Of a stretch of DNA of 64,000 nucleotides, positions 8,457-17,135 are shown in pieces. The stretch lies in NCBI GenBank assembly GCA_017548605.1, contig JAFYZT010000043.1, forward strand, positions 1-64,000, written 5' to 3'. Within the stretch, counting starts at the first letter, position 1, and each line of letters starts with the position of its first letter. The notes below the pieces were generated by a model. That model searched no databases and had not been told where the DNA came from. It saw only the letters and a list, made by a program, of their open reading frames with translations. Origin of the DNA: Prevotella sp. Its GTDB lineage: Bacteria; Bacteroidota; Bacteroidia; Bacteroidales; Bacteroidaceae. A program made the translations under genes and the position numbers.

Positions 8457-11282
8457 TTACTCCGTCTTTTCCAGTTTGATATAGAACAGGTTGGCGGTAT
8501 CGCCTTTTTTCAGTTCGTGTGCACCGGTGGCCAGTGTGGCCGTGATGATGCCGTTGGCTCCCGTTATCTTTGAGCCGCCGTCAATCTTGATGGTGGGTGC
8601 TGTTTCCGCAAAATAGAGTGTCAGTGTCATCTCTTCGGTGGTGGTAAACGTCACCGAAGTGCTCGATTCCATCTTCAGGCACCATTTGTATGTCGTACCG
8701 TCAACCGTCACCGACCCTTTACTGTTGCTGTAGTTGCCGATGATGGTGAAGAACGAGTTGCTGGGTGCGCCACCTTCGAAGTTGCAGGTAATCACGTCGC
8801 CTTGTGGCTGTGGGTCGTCGCCCGGGTCGTCACCACCACCTTGTTCACCGCCACCGCCAAGGTTCTCGCCACCGAAGATACCCACGAGGGCTGGTGCATA
8901 GTTGGTAATGGCAGTCTTCAAGGCTTCATCCACGGCATAGTCGTTGTCCTTGCCGTCGAAGCTCCAGGTGAAGTCACCGTGGTTCAACCGGCCGGCACCA
9001 TAGTATCCTACCACCTTCGCCGGCACGTCGGCAGCAGCGTCGGCCTCGTAGCTATACATCAGCGAACTGTTAGTGTCGAAGTTGTTATAGGTGGCACCAC
9101 CTTGTTTGGCTTTCACCGTCGCGGGCACCTGTTCATCGCGAGTAGCGGTCTCATAGGCATCGAACTCCACGTTGTTCTGCTGGTAGGTCACGTAACGGAA
9201 ATTCTTGGTCTTCTCTACAAAGGTATTACCATAGCTTTTTACCATGCCGCCATCTTCGCTCGAGAAGGTACCAGCGCCACCGGCGATGTCGCTGCCCTGC
9301 ATGGATATAAGCATCGGTTTGTTGGTGCCACGGAAATAGTTGCTCTCCATAAAGAGGCATGCTCCCGTGGTGGCACCGCCGCCGTATTTCGATACGCCAT
9401 CGTAATAGTTATTCCACGAGTGTACGCTCATGCTGCGGATGCGGGGATGACGTGAGTCGCTGTGGTCGTACCAGTTGTGGTGGAAGGTGAGGTAGTTGGG
9501 ACCGTCGCCACCCATGCCACAGAGGCTCGACTTGCCGCTGTCCCAGAAGTGGCAGTATGCCGTGGTAATATATTTCGAATTAGCCTTGATATCAACCGTG
9601 CCGTCACCTTTGGCCTGGTCGCTGTCGCTACCTGCCTGTCCGTAGAAGAAGTCCATGTTATGCACCCAGATGTTGCTGTTGTCGGTGTCCATCGATATGC
9701 CGTCGTCCATGAAGAGCATGAGTGCGAAGTTTCTGAACTCCACGCTCTTGCAGTTACGAACGAGGAAGCCAAAACCGCTTACCGTGGCATCTTCACCGAT
9801 GCCTTCCAGGGTGATGTTCATCTCGCTGTAGCTGTTCTTGCCTTTCACCTGCAGACCTTCTTCCGAACTTGATATTTTGTCGAGGTCGCTACGTGTCACC
9901 TTACCGATGATGCGGAAGGCGATAGGTGTGGTGTCATAGCCTTTCTGGTAGGCATCGAGGATGGATTGTATGCCTGTGAAGGTTTCCGTGCCACCCTTGC
10001 TGTTTACTTTCACATCAGTACTGATGGTCTTTGCCGTGTTCTTTGTCACATAGAACACCTTGGCGCCGTTCTTCAGCGTGCCATCGTCGTTGTAGGCTCC
10101 TACGCCACTGTAATTCAAGTGTGCGAAACCCTCGCGGCTGTAGTTCGCCACGTCCATGGCCTCGGCGAAGCTCGCCTTCGTCTCGTCTTCCGCGTCATTG
10201 ATGACAGGCACCACCTTCAGGCAGTAGTTCGACGCTTTCTTAAGACCCACCACGTCGACTCGTCCGTAGGTGCCATAGTCACGCACCAGCTGGGCATCCA
10301 CCTTGGTGTAGCTGTCATATTGACCACCTTTCACATACACGACATACGACGTGGCACCCTCATAAGGTTCCCATTTGGCATAGACGCTCTCCTGCCATCC
10401 CTTGGCAGTAGTGATTATCACACCGTTGTTGGTGATAACGGCTTCCTGTCCTTGGTCGAGTCCGCGGGCAAAGGAGATATCACTCACTGAGCCATAGTAA
10501 TAATCGGTCTGGCCCTGATGACTGGTCACGCTCACTGTAGAGGCCGCCTTGTCAATGTCCACCGATGTCAGGTCGGCAGTGTTGTAGTATTTCACATCGC
10601 CGTTCGTCAGCAGAAACTGCATCTGGTTGGCGTTGAAGTTTTTGGCCACTGCATTGTTCACCACATCCTCGCTGTTCGTTCCTTGGCTGGCGGGTGTCAC
10701 GATGGCTTGTGTGGGGTCAGGCTCTGCGCCCACCTCGATGCTGTATACATAGACGCCGCCGGTGGGGGTGAGTGTCACGTCACCGTCGGCGGTCACCTGT
10801 CCCTTGCCCGTCTGAGCGCTCGTCGAGGCCTCGAAGCCCGTGGTGCCGGAGAGGTTGGTGGGTGTGATGCCGCGTGCCGCTGAGCTGGATGAGGTCATGT
10901 AGGAGATGGTCACCTCCTGTCCTTTCTTCAGGTCGGGGATGACGACGGGTGCCGAGGAGCCTGCCAGCCACATGCGTTTGCCGCTCTCGAAGCGGATATT
11001 TCCTTCGCCGCTCTCCACGGCATTGCATGAAAAGAGCAGTCCCGCAGCCACGTTCAGTTCGCTGCCATTGGCTATCAGTGTCGCTTTTGTCAGTGCCGCT
11101 ATGTAGCTGTAGCGTTTTTTCGAGCTGTCGTAATACCAGTTGGCATCGGCATCCATGTTGTTCTTGTCGGTTGAGCTGAGTTCGGCGGTGAAGTTCCATG
11201 ACTGTTGCGCCTTGACGGTGTTGGAGCCGAACAGTAATGATGCCAGTGCAATGATGCTATAGATGATATAATGGCGTTTCAT
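8457..11282 (-). CDS. Secreted multidomain pectate lyase (PL1)
   Basis: Extracellular enzyme expected to cleave polygalacturonate by beta-elimination. From the chosen start it has 941 residues: signal peptide to about 25, a beta-sandwich module to about 195, a fibronectin-III-like module near 275-370, a PL1 right-handed beta-helix near 385-780, a Gly/Asp-rich linker (GGGGEQGGGDDPGDD) and a C-terminal sandwich ending LFYIKLEK. The catalytic PL1 signature RHPRIR is at 611-616, after HHNWYDHSDS, and the strand motif DNSNIWVHNMDF is intact. The start is taken at 11282, not 11300, because AGGAGG (11291-11296) lies 8 bases upstream of it; 11300 would overlap the previous stop. It is the second gene of an operon with 11297-12175. 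Unlike its neighbours it lacks the sorting-like tail. Confidence 0.92.
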   Translation of the reverse strand: MKRHYIIYSIIALASLLFGSNTVKAQQSWNFTAELSSTDKNNMDADANWYYDSSKKRYSYIAALTKATLIANGSELNVAAGLLFSCNAVESGEGNIRFESGKRMWLAGSSAPVVIPDLKKGQEVTISYMTSSSSAARGITPTNLSGTTGFEASTSAQTGKGQVTADGDVTLTPTGGVYVYSIEVGAEPDPTQAIVTPASQGTNSEDVVNNAVAKNFNANQMQFLLTNGDVKYYNTADLTSVDIDKAASTVSVTSHQGQTDYYYGSVSDISFARGLDQGQEAVITNNGVIITTAKGWQESVYAKWEPYEGATSYVVYVKGGQYDSYTKVDAQLVRDYGTYGRVDVVGLKKASNYCLKVVPVINDAEDETKASFAEAMDVANYSREGFAHLNYSGVGAYNDDGTLKNGAKVFYVTKNTAKTISTDVKVNSKGGTETFTGIQSILDAYQKGYDTTPIAFRIIGKVTRSDLDKISSSEEGLQVKGKNSYSEMNITLEGIGEDATVSGFGFLVRNCKSVEFRNFALMLFMDDGISMDTDNSNIWVHNMDFFYGQAGSDSDQAKGDGTVDIKANSKYITTAYCHFWDSGKSSLCGMGGDGPNYLTFHHNWYDHSDSRHPRIRSMSVHSWNNYYDGVSKYGGGATTGACLFMESNYFRGTNKPMLISMQGSDIAGGAGTFSSEDGGMVKSYGNTFVEKTKNFRYVTYQQNNVEFDAYETATRDEQVPATVKAKQGGATYNNFDTNSSLMYSYEADAAADVPAKVVGYYGAGRLNHGDFTWSFDGKDNDYAVDEALKTAITNYAPALVGIFGGENLGGGGEQGGGDDPGDDPQPQGDVITCNFEGGAPSNSFFTIIGNYSNSKGSVTVDGTTYKWCLKMESSTSVTFTTTEEMTLTLYFAETAPTIKIDGGSKITGANGIITATLATGAHELKKGDTANLFYIKLEKTE

Positions 11283-11290
11283 GTCTTTTT

Positions 11291-11296
11291 CCTCCT
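11291..11296 (-). promoter_or_regulatory. Strong Shine-Dalgarno site deciding the start at 11282
   Basis: AGGAGG on the minus strand lies 8 bases before the ATG at 11282 and just inside the ATGA stop/start overlap at 11297-11300. Such a full site is rare in this window and suggests coupled translation of the two secreted proteins. Confidence 0.7.
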
Positions 11297-12175
11297 TCAT
11301 TTCACTGTCACTTTCTTTCCGTTCACGATATAGATGCCTTTGGGCAGCTGTTGCAGGCTGCCGCCAACATACTGTCCATGGAGGGTGTAGATGCGGTTGT
11401 CACCGCTGGTCACCTGTCCGTCGATCGTCATGATGCCCGTGGCGATGCCGTCGATGCTAAATGTCAAGGCGTCCACGGCAGCATCGTCTGCTAGCAGGTA
11501 GGCATGCAGTGCCTTGATGCTGTTGCTGCTGCTGAGGGGTTTCAGCTCGTTGTCGGCTATGTAGAACGCGTTGCCGTCGGGTGTCGTTTCAGGAATCGTT
11601 CCGATGAAGGCATAGCCTTGATTGCTCACTTGTGCACCCGATGTGAGGTTTTGGAGAGCAACCTCGTCGAGCGCAAACTCTGTCACTGTCTGTGCCGGTT
11701 GGATGAGGTAGGGCATGCCGGCTGTGATGGCTGTCGTCGACTCATAGTCGATATTGCCATCGAGGGCGTTCTTGAACTGTGCCACCTTCGTGCCGTTACC
11801 GAAAGCTGAGGTGATTTGTCCGGCCGTCATATCGAAGGGCAGGCACAGCGTGTTCCATTGTCCGGCGGTGACGTTGCGTGTTACCGTCACGCCTACGTTC
11901 TTGCCTCCGAACATGTTCAGCGTTGCGGCGTTGTTGTTATCGTCAGCGTCACTCAGGTTGGCAGAATAGTTGAAGTGAATATTCACCAGGGACATGTCCA
12001 CCGTTACCTGTGTGCCATCGGCGTAGTTGAGGGTGAGGTTGTCTCCGTTAAAGGTGATTTTCACAGCAAAACGGTCAACGACGGTGCCGTCGATGGTAAT
12101 GGTCTCACCGCTGTCGGCCATTGTCTTCGCAGCGAGGGCCACAAAGAGCATGAATAAAAGACCTATTTTTTTCAT
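11297..12175 (-). CDS. Secreted protein with C-terminal sorting-like tail
   Basis: 292 residues with a signal peptide (about 1-21, ending TMADS). The middle is a beta-rich domain including QWNTLCLPFDMT, a phrase typical of Bacteroidales surface proteins with an uncharacterised C-terminal module. The last 35 residues form a tail of the type seen in type IX secretion cargo: IYTLHGQYV, then LPKGIYIVNGKKV and a basic end. It is first in an operon with the pectate lyase, which it precedes by an ATGA overlap, and has its own promoter at 12268-12299. The context suggests a pectin-binding or anchoring role; that is inference only. Confidence 0.78.
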   Translation of the reverse strand: MKKIGLLFMLFVALAAKTMADSGETITIDGTVVDRFAVKITFNGDNLTLNYADGTQVTVDMSLVNIHFNYSANLSDADDNNNAATLNMFGGKNVGVTVTRNVTAGQWNTLCLPFDMTAGQITSAFGNGTKVAQFKNALDGNIDYESTTAITAGMPYLIQPAQTVTEFALDEVALQNLTSGAQVSNQGYAFIGTIPETTPDGNAFYIADNELKPLSSSNSIKALHAYLLADDAAVDALTFSIDGIATGIMTIDGQVTSGDNRIYTLHGQYVGGSLQQLPKGIYIVNGKKVTVK

Positions 12176-12267
12176 GTGATATCGGTTATCTGTTTGTTAG
12201 ATTTTTCAGGAAGATACGTAGTTGGGGTATTATACCCGTTGATGTGTAGTTTGTTGCTAAAAGCGTA

Positions 12268-12299
12268 CAAATATAGGGCAATTTCCATAAATGCCCAAA
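12268..12299 (-). promoter_or_regulatory. Promoter of the pectate lyase operon
   Basis: On the minus strand TTTG (12296-12299), exactly 20 bp, then TATATTTG (12268-12275), a full consensus match. A leader of about 85 bases precedes the ATG at 12175. Confidence 0.78.
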
Positions 12300-12344
12300 T
12301 GAATGAATGTAAAAAGGCTCAAAATGATTCGAAAACGTTTGCGG

Positions 12345-13157
12345 TTATTTCGATTCTATATACAGCTTGTCTTCGCGGCGCTGGATGTCACCGTAGGCAT
12401 CGGGAAGATCGCTTTTGTCGATGGTGTATTCACGGTTCACGGGGCGTCCCTCGTCGTCGAGCGAGTGGGAGAAGAGCCACAGATAGGTTTTGTCGAGGTA
12501 GAATATGCGGGCCAGCACGCCATGGTTGGCTCCCGGCAACCAGTCGTAGCGCAGCCGCTCGTCGTGGTGTGTCTTTTGCAGGGCCTCCACCACTGTCTGC
12601 GACTGTTTGATGCTCACCGCCTGGTCGGCGGTACCGTGAATAATCCACAACGGCAGGTCGCCCAGACCCTGTTTGTCGCGTAGCGTGCAGCCGCCGCACA
12701 GTGCCATGGCCGCCGCCACCTTATGGGGGTAGGTACCCGCATAGTCGAGTGTGCCATAGCCGCCGAGACTCATGCCCAGCACATAGATGCGTGAGGCATC
12801 CACCTGATAGTGGGCTTTTGTCCATTCCACCACATCGTCGATTTTCTTCGGGTCCCACGACCCAGAAGGGTTCTGTGGGGCGAGGATGAGAGCCGGGATG
12901 GGTCTTCCCATGTTGATGGCTTGCAGGGGACCGTATTTCCTCACTTTCTCCAGGTCGCGCCCGCGCAGACTGGCTCCGTGAAGGAACAACACCAGGGGGA
13001 TAGGCTCTGGCTCGATGCAGTATTCCTCAGGGGCATACACCCAGAATTGGTAACCTCCGGGAATGGCATTGCGATAGGCGGTGAGCATGTCGTTTTGTGC
13101 TACAGTACCGAGGCACAACAATGAGAGAAAAAGGATGATATATGATTTCCTAAGCAT
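12345..13157 (-). CDS. Secreted alpha/beta hydrolase (esterase-like)
   Basis: 270 residues, signal peptide to about residue 20 (ends GTVAQ). The alpha/beta-hydrolase fold is clear: oxyanion-region LVLFLHGAS, nucleophile elbow GMSLGG with Ser130, acid residue in HGTADQAV and catalytic His in GANHG. The layout is that of the prolyl-oligopeptidase/phospholipase-carboxylesterase group, often annotated as carbohydrate esterases of the CE1 type in Bacteroidales. Next to a pectate lyase operon, de-esterification of plant polysaccharide is a reasonable guess; peptidase or lipase activity cannot be excluded. It is transcribed from its own promoter in the divergent region at 13158-13552. Confidence 0.82.
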   Translation of the reverse strand: MLRKSYIILFLSLLCLGTVAQNDMLTAYRNAIPGGYQFWVYAPEEYCIEPEPIPLVLFLHGASLRGRDLEKVRKYGPLQAINMGRPIPALILAPQNPSGSWDPKKIDDVVEWTKAHYQVDASRIYVLGMSLGGYGTLDYAGTYPHKVAAAMALCGGCTLRDKQGLGDLPLWIIHGTADQAVSIKQSQTVVEALQKTHHDERLRYDWLPGANHGVLARIFYLDKTYLWLFSHSLDDEGRPVNREYTIDKSDLPDAYGDIQRREDKLYIESK

Positions 13158-13201
13158 AGTTTTTGTCTTTTATTGTTTTTCTCCTTGCCCTCTTTTCCAT
13201 G

Positions 13202-13233
13202 CAAAAATAGCCAAAAAAATGCTCATCTTGAAA
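13202..13233 (-). promoter_or_regulatory. Promoter of the esterase gene
   Basis: TTTC (13230-13233), 20 bp, then TATTTTTG (13202-13209) on the minus strand; one mismatch in the -33 element. Confidence 0.5.
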
Positions 13234-13260
13234 AGACGAACGAATAATTAGGATTTTTTT

Positions 13261-13410
13261 ACCTAAGATAACCTAGGACAACCTAAGACAGCCTAGGAAA
13301 ACTTAGGGCAGCCTAGGACAACCTAGGAAAACTTAAGACAGCCTAGGAAAACCTAAGATAGCATAGGATAACTTAGGGAAACCTAAGAAAGCTTATGATG
13401 GCTTGGGATA
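13261..13410. repeat. 10-bp tandem repeat array (family B), 15 units
   Basis: From 13261 the sequence falls into exact 10-bp blocks: ACCTAAGATA, ACCTAGGACA, ACCTAAGACA, GCCTAGGAAA, ACTTAGGGCA and so on, becoming degenerate after 13390. The core is CCTAGG or CTTAGG. The array fills the gap between two divergent promoters (13202-13233 and 13443-13474). No ORF is seen here. Confidence 0.95.
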
Positions 13411-13442
13411 ATTATGAAAAACTAGAAAATTAACAATTAAAA

Positions 13443-13474
13443 ATTGCTTTTTTGGGAAGAAAAAAGTATTTTTG
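13443..13474 (+). promoter_or_regulatory. Promoter of the gene at 13553
   Basis: ATTG (13443-13446), 20 bp, then TATTTTTG (13467-13474); one mismatch in the -33 element. The leader would be about 70 bases. Confidence 0.6.
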
Positions 13475-13552
13475 CAAACTATATTTTGTTTGTTAACTTT
13501 TGAATCGGATACTAATTAGTTAGAAATCAATAACTTAATAATAACTACGATT

Positions 13553-16500
13553 ATGCGAAATTTTTACGTATTCCTTATGGCTGCAGCCTTTGGCGTACAT
13601 CAGGCTACGGCGCAGACTATCTTGAGCGAAGACTTCGAGACGGAGAGCACGGAATCGGTGTCACAGCCAGTGGCCGTTGGAGCCGGATGGACCACTGTAA
13701 ACAGCTATTCGGGCAGCACCGCCAGTTTCAACTGGCATAACTATTATGCTGAAAATGGAACTATCAGCGGTAAGCATGTGGCAGGTTGTGACGGTCCCAC
13801 CTACCAGAGCGACCCGAAGGGTGGTTTCGGACCGCGTGAGGAGATTCTTCTTACTCCCGAATTGAACCTCGACAATACCTACGAGTTGAGTTTCACCTTC
13901 CGCGTCAGTCCGATGAACTGTCAGGATGCCTCACTCTACGATTTACAGGTGCGTGTGGTGGAAGATGGTAACCTGGCCGGTGCCGAGACGGTCTTCTCCA
14001 TCCAGAACCAATCCATGATGCGCGATGCCGGCGTGATGGTCTATCCCATCACCACTTGGGATCCCTACGTCGCCAAGATTGACCTGAGCGACTGGCAGGG
14101 ACAGACGGTGAAGCTGGCTTTTGTCTATAAGATGCAGTCCACCATCGCCAATGTGGTGTGGCTCGACGATGTCGTTGTCAAGCAGGCGACTCCGGAGACG
14201 GCACCTCGTGGTGTCCTCTCTATTGACAGCTATAACGTGGGCAAGCTTTATGTGGGTGAGAAGATGTACACCGAGGTCATCACCATGACCAACCAGGGTA
14301 AGAACGGCTTGCAGATTACGGGCATCGACATGCCCGAGGGTGTGGGCATCAATATCGACCCTGCCACTGTCAACCTCGACAAGTACGAGAACGTACAGTT
14401 CCAATTCTCTTACAAGGCATCGCTGACCAGCCCTGCCACAGCTAACATCGTTATTCATACCAACGGAGGTGACATACCCTTTACGCTGACGGCCACCAAG
14501 GAGATGGTGCCCGAGGGATATATCCTTGAGACCTTCGAGGAATATTTCCCGCCTGCAGGATGGAAGAACAACGGATGGGGTGGCACCTCGATAGCCCTCG
14601 AGGGTGACCGTTCAGCCTATGCATCGGGCTCCTATACCGACGATTATATCACCTCGCCGCGCCTTGACCTGCTTGAAGGTGGACAACTCATCTTTACCTA
14701 CTATAATCAGTTCGACAGTGAGACGGGCGAATACTACCAGGAGAACGATATCTCCGTGGAGGTATCCTACGACGGTGGCAACACCTGGACGCAGAAATGG
14801 ATTTTCGACTATACACAGATGGCTTACGGTGAGACCGTGACCGTTGACCTGGGTACAGGCTCTGACAATTCGTATGTACGCTGGAAGAACTCCAAGATTG
14901 AGTATGACGACGAGGGCGGTTCCGAGTTCTCCACGTTCTACCTTGACCGTGTGCTCCTGCCTCATGTGTGGGGAGCCGACGGTACGCCGAAAGCTGCCAC
15001 GTTGGTGTCGCCGAAACTCGGCGCCACCGATGTCTATCCGCGTGACATCGTGCTCGAATGGGGTCCGGCACAGTTCGCTACGGGCTACAAGCTCTATGTG
15101 GGCAGCGATGCCGCCGCTACCAACCTCGTCAACGGACTGAACGTGAAGAACGTGCTCACCTACACCTTGCCGGTGGCCGACTATGAGACGACCTATCGCT
15201 GGAAGGTGGTGCCCTACAACGAGATGGGTGATGCTGCCTCTTCGGAGATTACCACCTGGATATTCACCACACAGCCCGACGCTTCGGTGACCGAATATCC
15301 CTTCGAAGAGAACTTTGCCGGAAATTCGCTCCCCAACGGGTGGATGACCATTCCTGCACCTACCTACGAACGGAAGTGGTACGTGAACACGTATTATCCA
15401 TACGTCACCGAGACGGCGACGAGCAATGCCCTCACCTCTGGCTATCTGGGTGCTGACGGCGAGCAGAACAGCGTCACCACGCAGAACTTCAAGATTCCTG
15501 AAGGCTCACAGATGCAGATTTCCTTCGTTTGGGGTGACGAGCATCCCAGCGATCTCGTGGTGGATCCCTCGGGCTTGGCCCAGAAGAATAATGTGGAACC
15601 CAACAACGGCGTGAGCGAAGGTGTGTTCCAGATTTTCGACGGCGAGCAGTGGATTGACGTGACTACCATCTCGGAGAACTCCTTCGACGGTGACCATAAA
15701 TACTGGATTGAGGAGAATATTGACTTGACAGCCTACGCTGGCAAGACCATACAATTCCGTTGGATACACAAGTGTTACAACTGGAGTCGTGACGGCGGCA
15801 CCTCCATTGCCCATGTCGTGGTAGAGGAGAGAGCTACATCGAAGGCCCGGTTTAACAAGACGGAGTGGGCTGCCGGTAAGGTGAATTACGGCAAAGCTGT
15901 CAACTCCGGTGAGAAATTTACCTTGCTCAACAAGGGTACCGACCCGCTTACGGTGAAGAGTGCCACCTTCAGCAAGTCCAATTTCTCCACCTCTTTGGCA
16001 GCGGGCACCACCATCGCTCCGGGCGAGGGTACCACATTCAGTATGCAGTTCGACGCATTGGAGACAGCCGACGTGGTCAACGACCAGCTGACCGTTGAGT
16101 TTGAGGATGGCTATACCGTCAGCCTGCCTGTCAGTGGCGAAGCTTTGGCAGAGGATATACTCTACTATGCCTTCGAACCCAATGACCTTGACTATCCATG
16201 GACAGATTTCACCACCATCGATGTTGACAACGCCGTGTCGTATGATTTCGTTTCCTACTGGCTCCACTTCGAGAAGAGCGGACAGAAGTTCGCGTTCTGG
16301 CCTGCATGGGACGATATGGACCAGGGCCTCTATGGCATCATGGCTCCCCCGTCGGGTGAATGGGCATTGTTGGCCGCATCACCCAACGATGCGTCGGGTG
16401 CCAGCGCCGACAACTGGATTGTGAGCAAGCAACTCACTGCTACCACTGATTCGAAGTTCAGCTTCTACGCCCGCAACTGGGAATGTCTGCAGAGCGTACT

Positions 16501-16936
16501 GCCCGACCCGCAGCACCGTGTGTCGGTGCTCGTGAGCGAGACCAGCAACACCAATACCAATACATTTACCGTCGTGCTTCCCGAAGAGGAGATACCGTTC
16601 CTCGACGGAAAGGAATGGAAGTACTATGAGGTAGACCTGAGTGCCTATGCCGGCAAGGACATCTATGTGGCCCTGCGCCATACCACCAACGGCACAAGCA
16701 ACGTGGCCTTCTTCGACGACTTCATGTTCTCTCACTTCGGTAACTCTTCCACAGGCATCCAAGAGATTGATGGCGACATCGATGCCAATGCCGAGGTGAC
16801 GGTATATAACATGAGCGGTATGTTGGTGGCCAATGGCCGTGGCCGTTCCGCCATGGAGCAGCTGGGCAAGGGTCTTTACATTATTCAGGTGAAGAGCGGC
16901 GATCAGGTGCAAACCTACCGTGCCGTTCGCAAGTGA
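13553..16936 (+). CDS. Large secreted adhesin-like protein (choice-of-anchor J repeats)
   Basis: 1127 residues with a signal peptide to about residue 21 (ends ATAQT). Four beta-sandwich modules of the choice-of-anchor J / cleaved-adhesin type can be picked out by an opening EDFE, ETFEE, EENFAG or YAFEPND and a closing LDDV, LDRV or FDDF. Between them lie a fibronectin-III-like module (near 490-580, ending TYRWKVVPYNE) and two choice-of-anchor D-like segments. The tail has VYNMSGML, GKGLYIIQVKSG and a basic end, like type IX secretion C-terminal domains. A cell-surface or secreted binding protein, perhaps proteolytically processed, is likely; the ligand is unknown. It has its own promoter and a 20-bp-stem terminator. 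Confidence 0.82.
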   Translation: MRNFYVFLMAAAFGVHQATAQTILSEDFETESTESVSQPVAVGAGWTTVNSYSGSTASFNWHNYYAENGTISGKHVAGCDGPTYQSDPKGGFGPREEILLTPELNLDNTYELSFTFRVSPMNCQDASLYDLQVRVVEDGNLAGAETVFSIQNQSMMRDAGVMVYPITTWDPYVAKIDLSDWQGQTVKLAFVYKMQSTIANVVWLDDVVVKQATPETAPRGVLSIDSYNVGKLYVGEKMYTEVITMTNQGKNGLQITGIDMPEGVGINIDPATVNLDKYENVQFQFSYKASLTSPATANIVIHTNGGDIPFTLTATKEMVPEGYILETFEEYFPPAGWKNNGWGGTSIALEGDRSAYASGSYTDDYITSPRLDLLEGGQLIFTYYNQFDSETGEYYQENDISVEVSYDGGNTWTQKWIFDYTQMAYGETVTVDLGTGSDNSYVRWKNSKIEYDDEGGSEFSTFYLDRVLLPHVWGADGTPKAATLVSPKLGATDVYPRDIVLEWGPAQFATGYKLYVGSDAAATNLVNGLNVKNVLTYTLPVADYETTYRWKVVPYNEMGDAASSEITTWIFTTQPDASVTEYPFEENFAGNSLPNGWMTIPAPTYERKWYVNTYYPYVTETATSNALTSGYLGADGEQNSVTTQNFKIPEGSQMQISFVWGDEHPSDLVVDPSGLAQKNNVEPNNGVSEGVFQIFDGEQWIDVTTISENSFDGDHKYWIEENIDLTAYAGKTIQFRWIHKCYNWSRDGGTSIAHVVVEERATSKARFNKTEWAAGKVNYGKAVNSGEKFTLLNKGTDPLTVKSATFSKSNFSTSLAAGTTIAPGEGTTFSMQFDALETADVVNDQLTVEFEDGYTVSLPVSGEALAEDILYYAFEPNDLDYPWTDFTTIDVDNAVSYDFVSYWLHFEKSGQKFAFWPAWDDMDQGLYGIMAPPSGEWALLAASPNDASGASADNWIVSKQLTATTDSKFSFYARNWECLQSVLPDPQHRVSVLVSETSNTNTNTFTVVLPEEEIPFLDGKEWKYYEVDLSAYAGKDIYVALRHTTNGTSNVAFFDDFMFSHFGNSSTGIQEIDGDIDANAEVTVYNMSGMLVANGRGRSAMEQLGKGLYIIQVKSGDQVQTYRAVRK

Positions 16937-16950
16937 TGTAAAGATATAGC

Positions 16951-16999
16951 AACAAAGGTAATGGGCGCGGCAAAACCATCCGCGCACATTACCTTTGTT
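16951..16999 (+). terminator. Terminator after the gene at 13553
   Basis: Arms 16951-16970 and 16980-16999 pair over 20 bp with one mismatch around a 9-base loop (CAAAACCAT). It begins 14 bases after the stop codon. Confidence 0.8.
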
Positions 17000-17013
17000 C
17001 TAAAAGCAAACAA

Positions 17014-17113
17014 ACCTGGAACTTTCTAGGATAACCTAGGATACTCTAGGATAACCTAAGATAGCCTAGGATAACCTAGGACTTTCTAGGATAACCTAAG
17101 ATAACTGAGGATT
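17014..17113. repeat. 10-bp tandem repeat array (family B), 10 units
   Basis: Units such as TTCTAGGATA, ACCTAGGATA, CTCTAGGATA, ACCTAAGATA and GCCTAGGATA follow with an exact 10-bp period. The array starts just after the terminator and ends 22 bases before the ATG at 17136, so it occupies the place where a leader or promoter would be expected. Confidence 0.95.
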
Positions 17114-17135
17114 TTTCAGAAAAAAGAACTCAAGC

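Noticed and set aside
13261..13410. Decamer arrays as a CRISPR array
   Set aside because: Units are 10 bp without unique spacers, and no cas gene is present.
16990..16997. TACCTTTG as a promoter -7 box for the gene at 17136
   Set aside because: It lies in the 3' arm of the terminator hairpin and no TTTG occurs at the -33 position.
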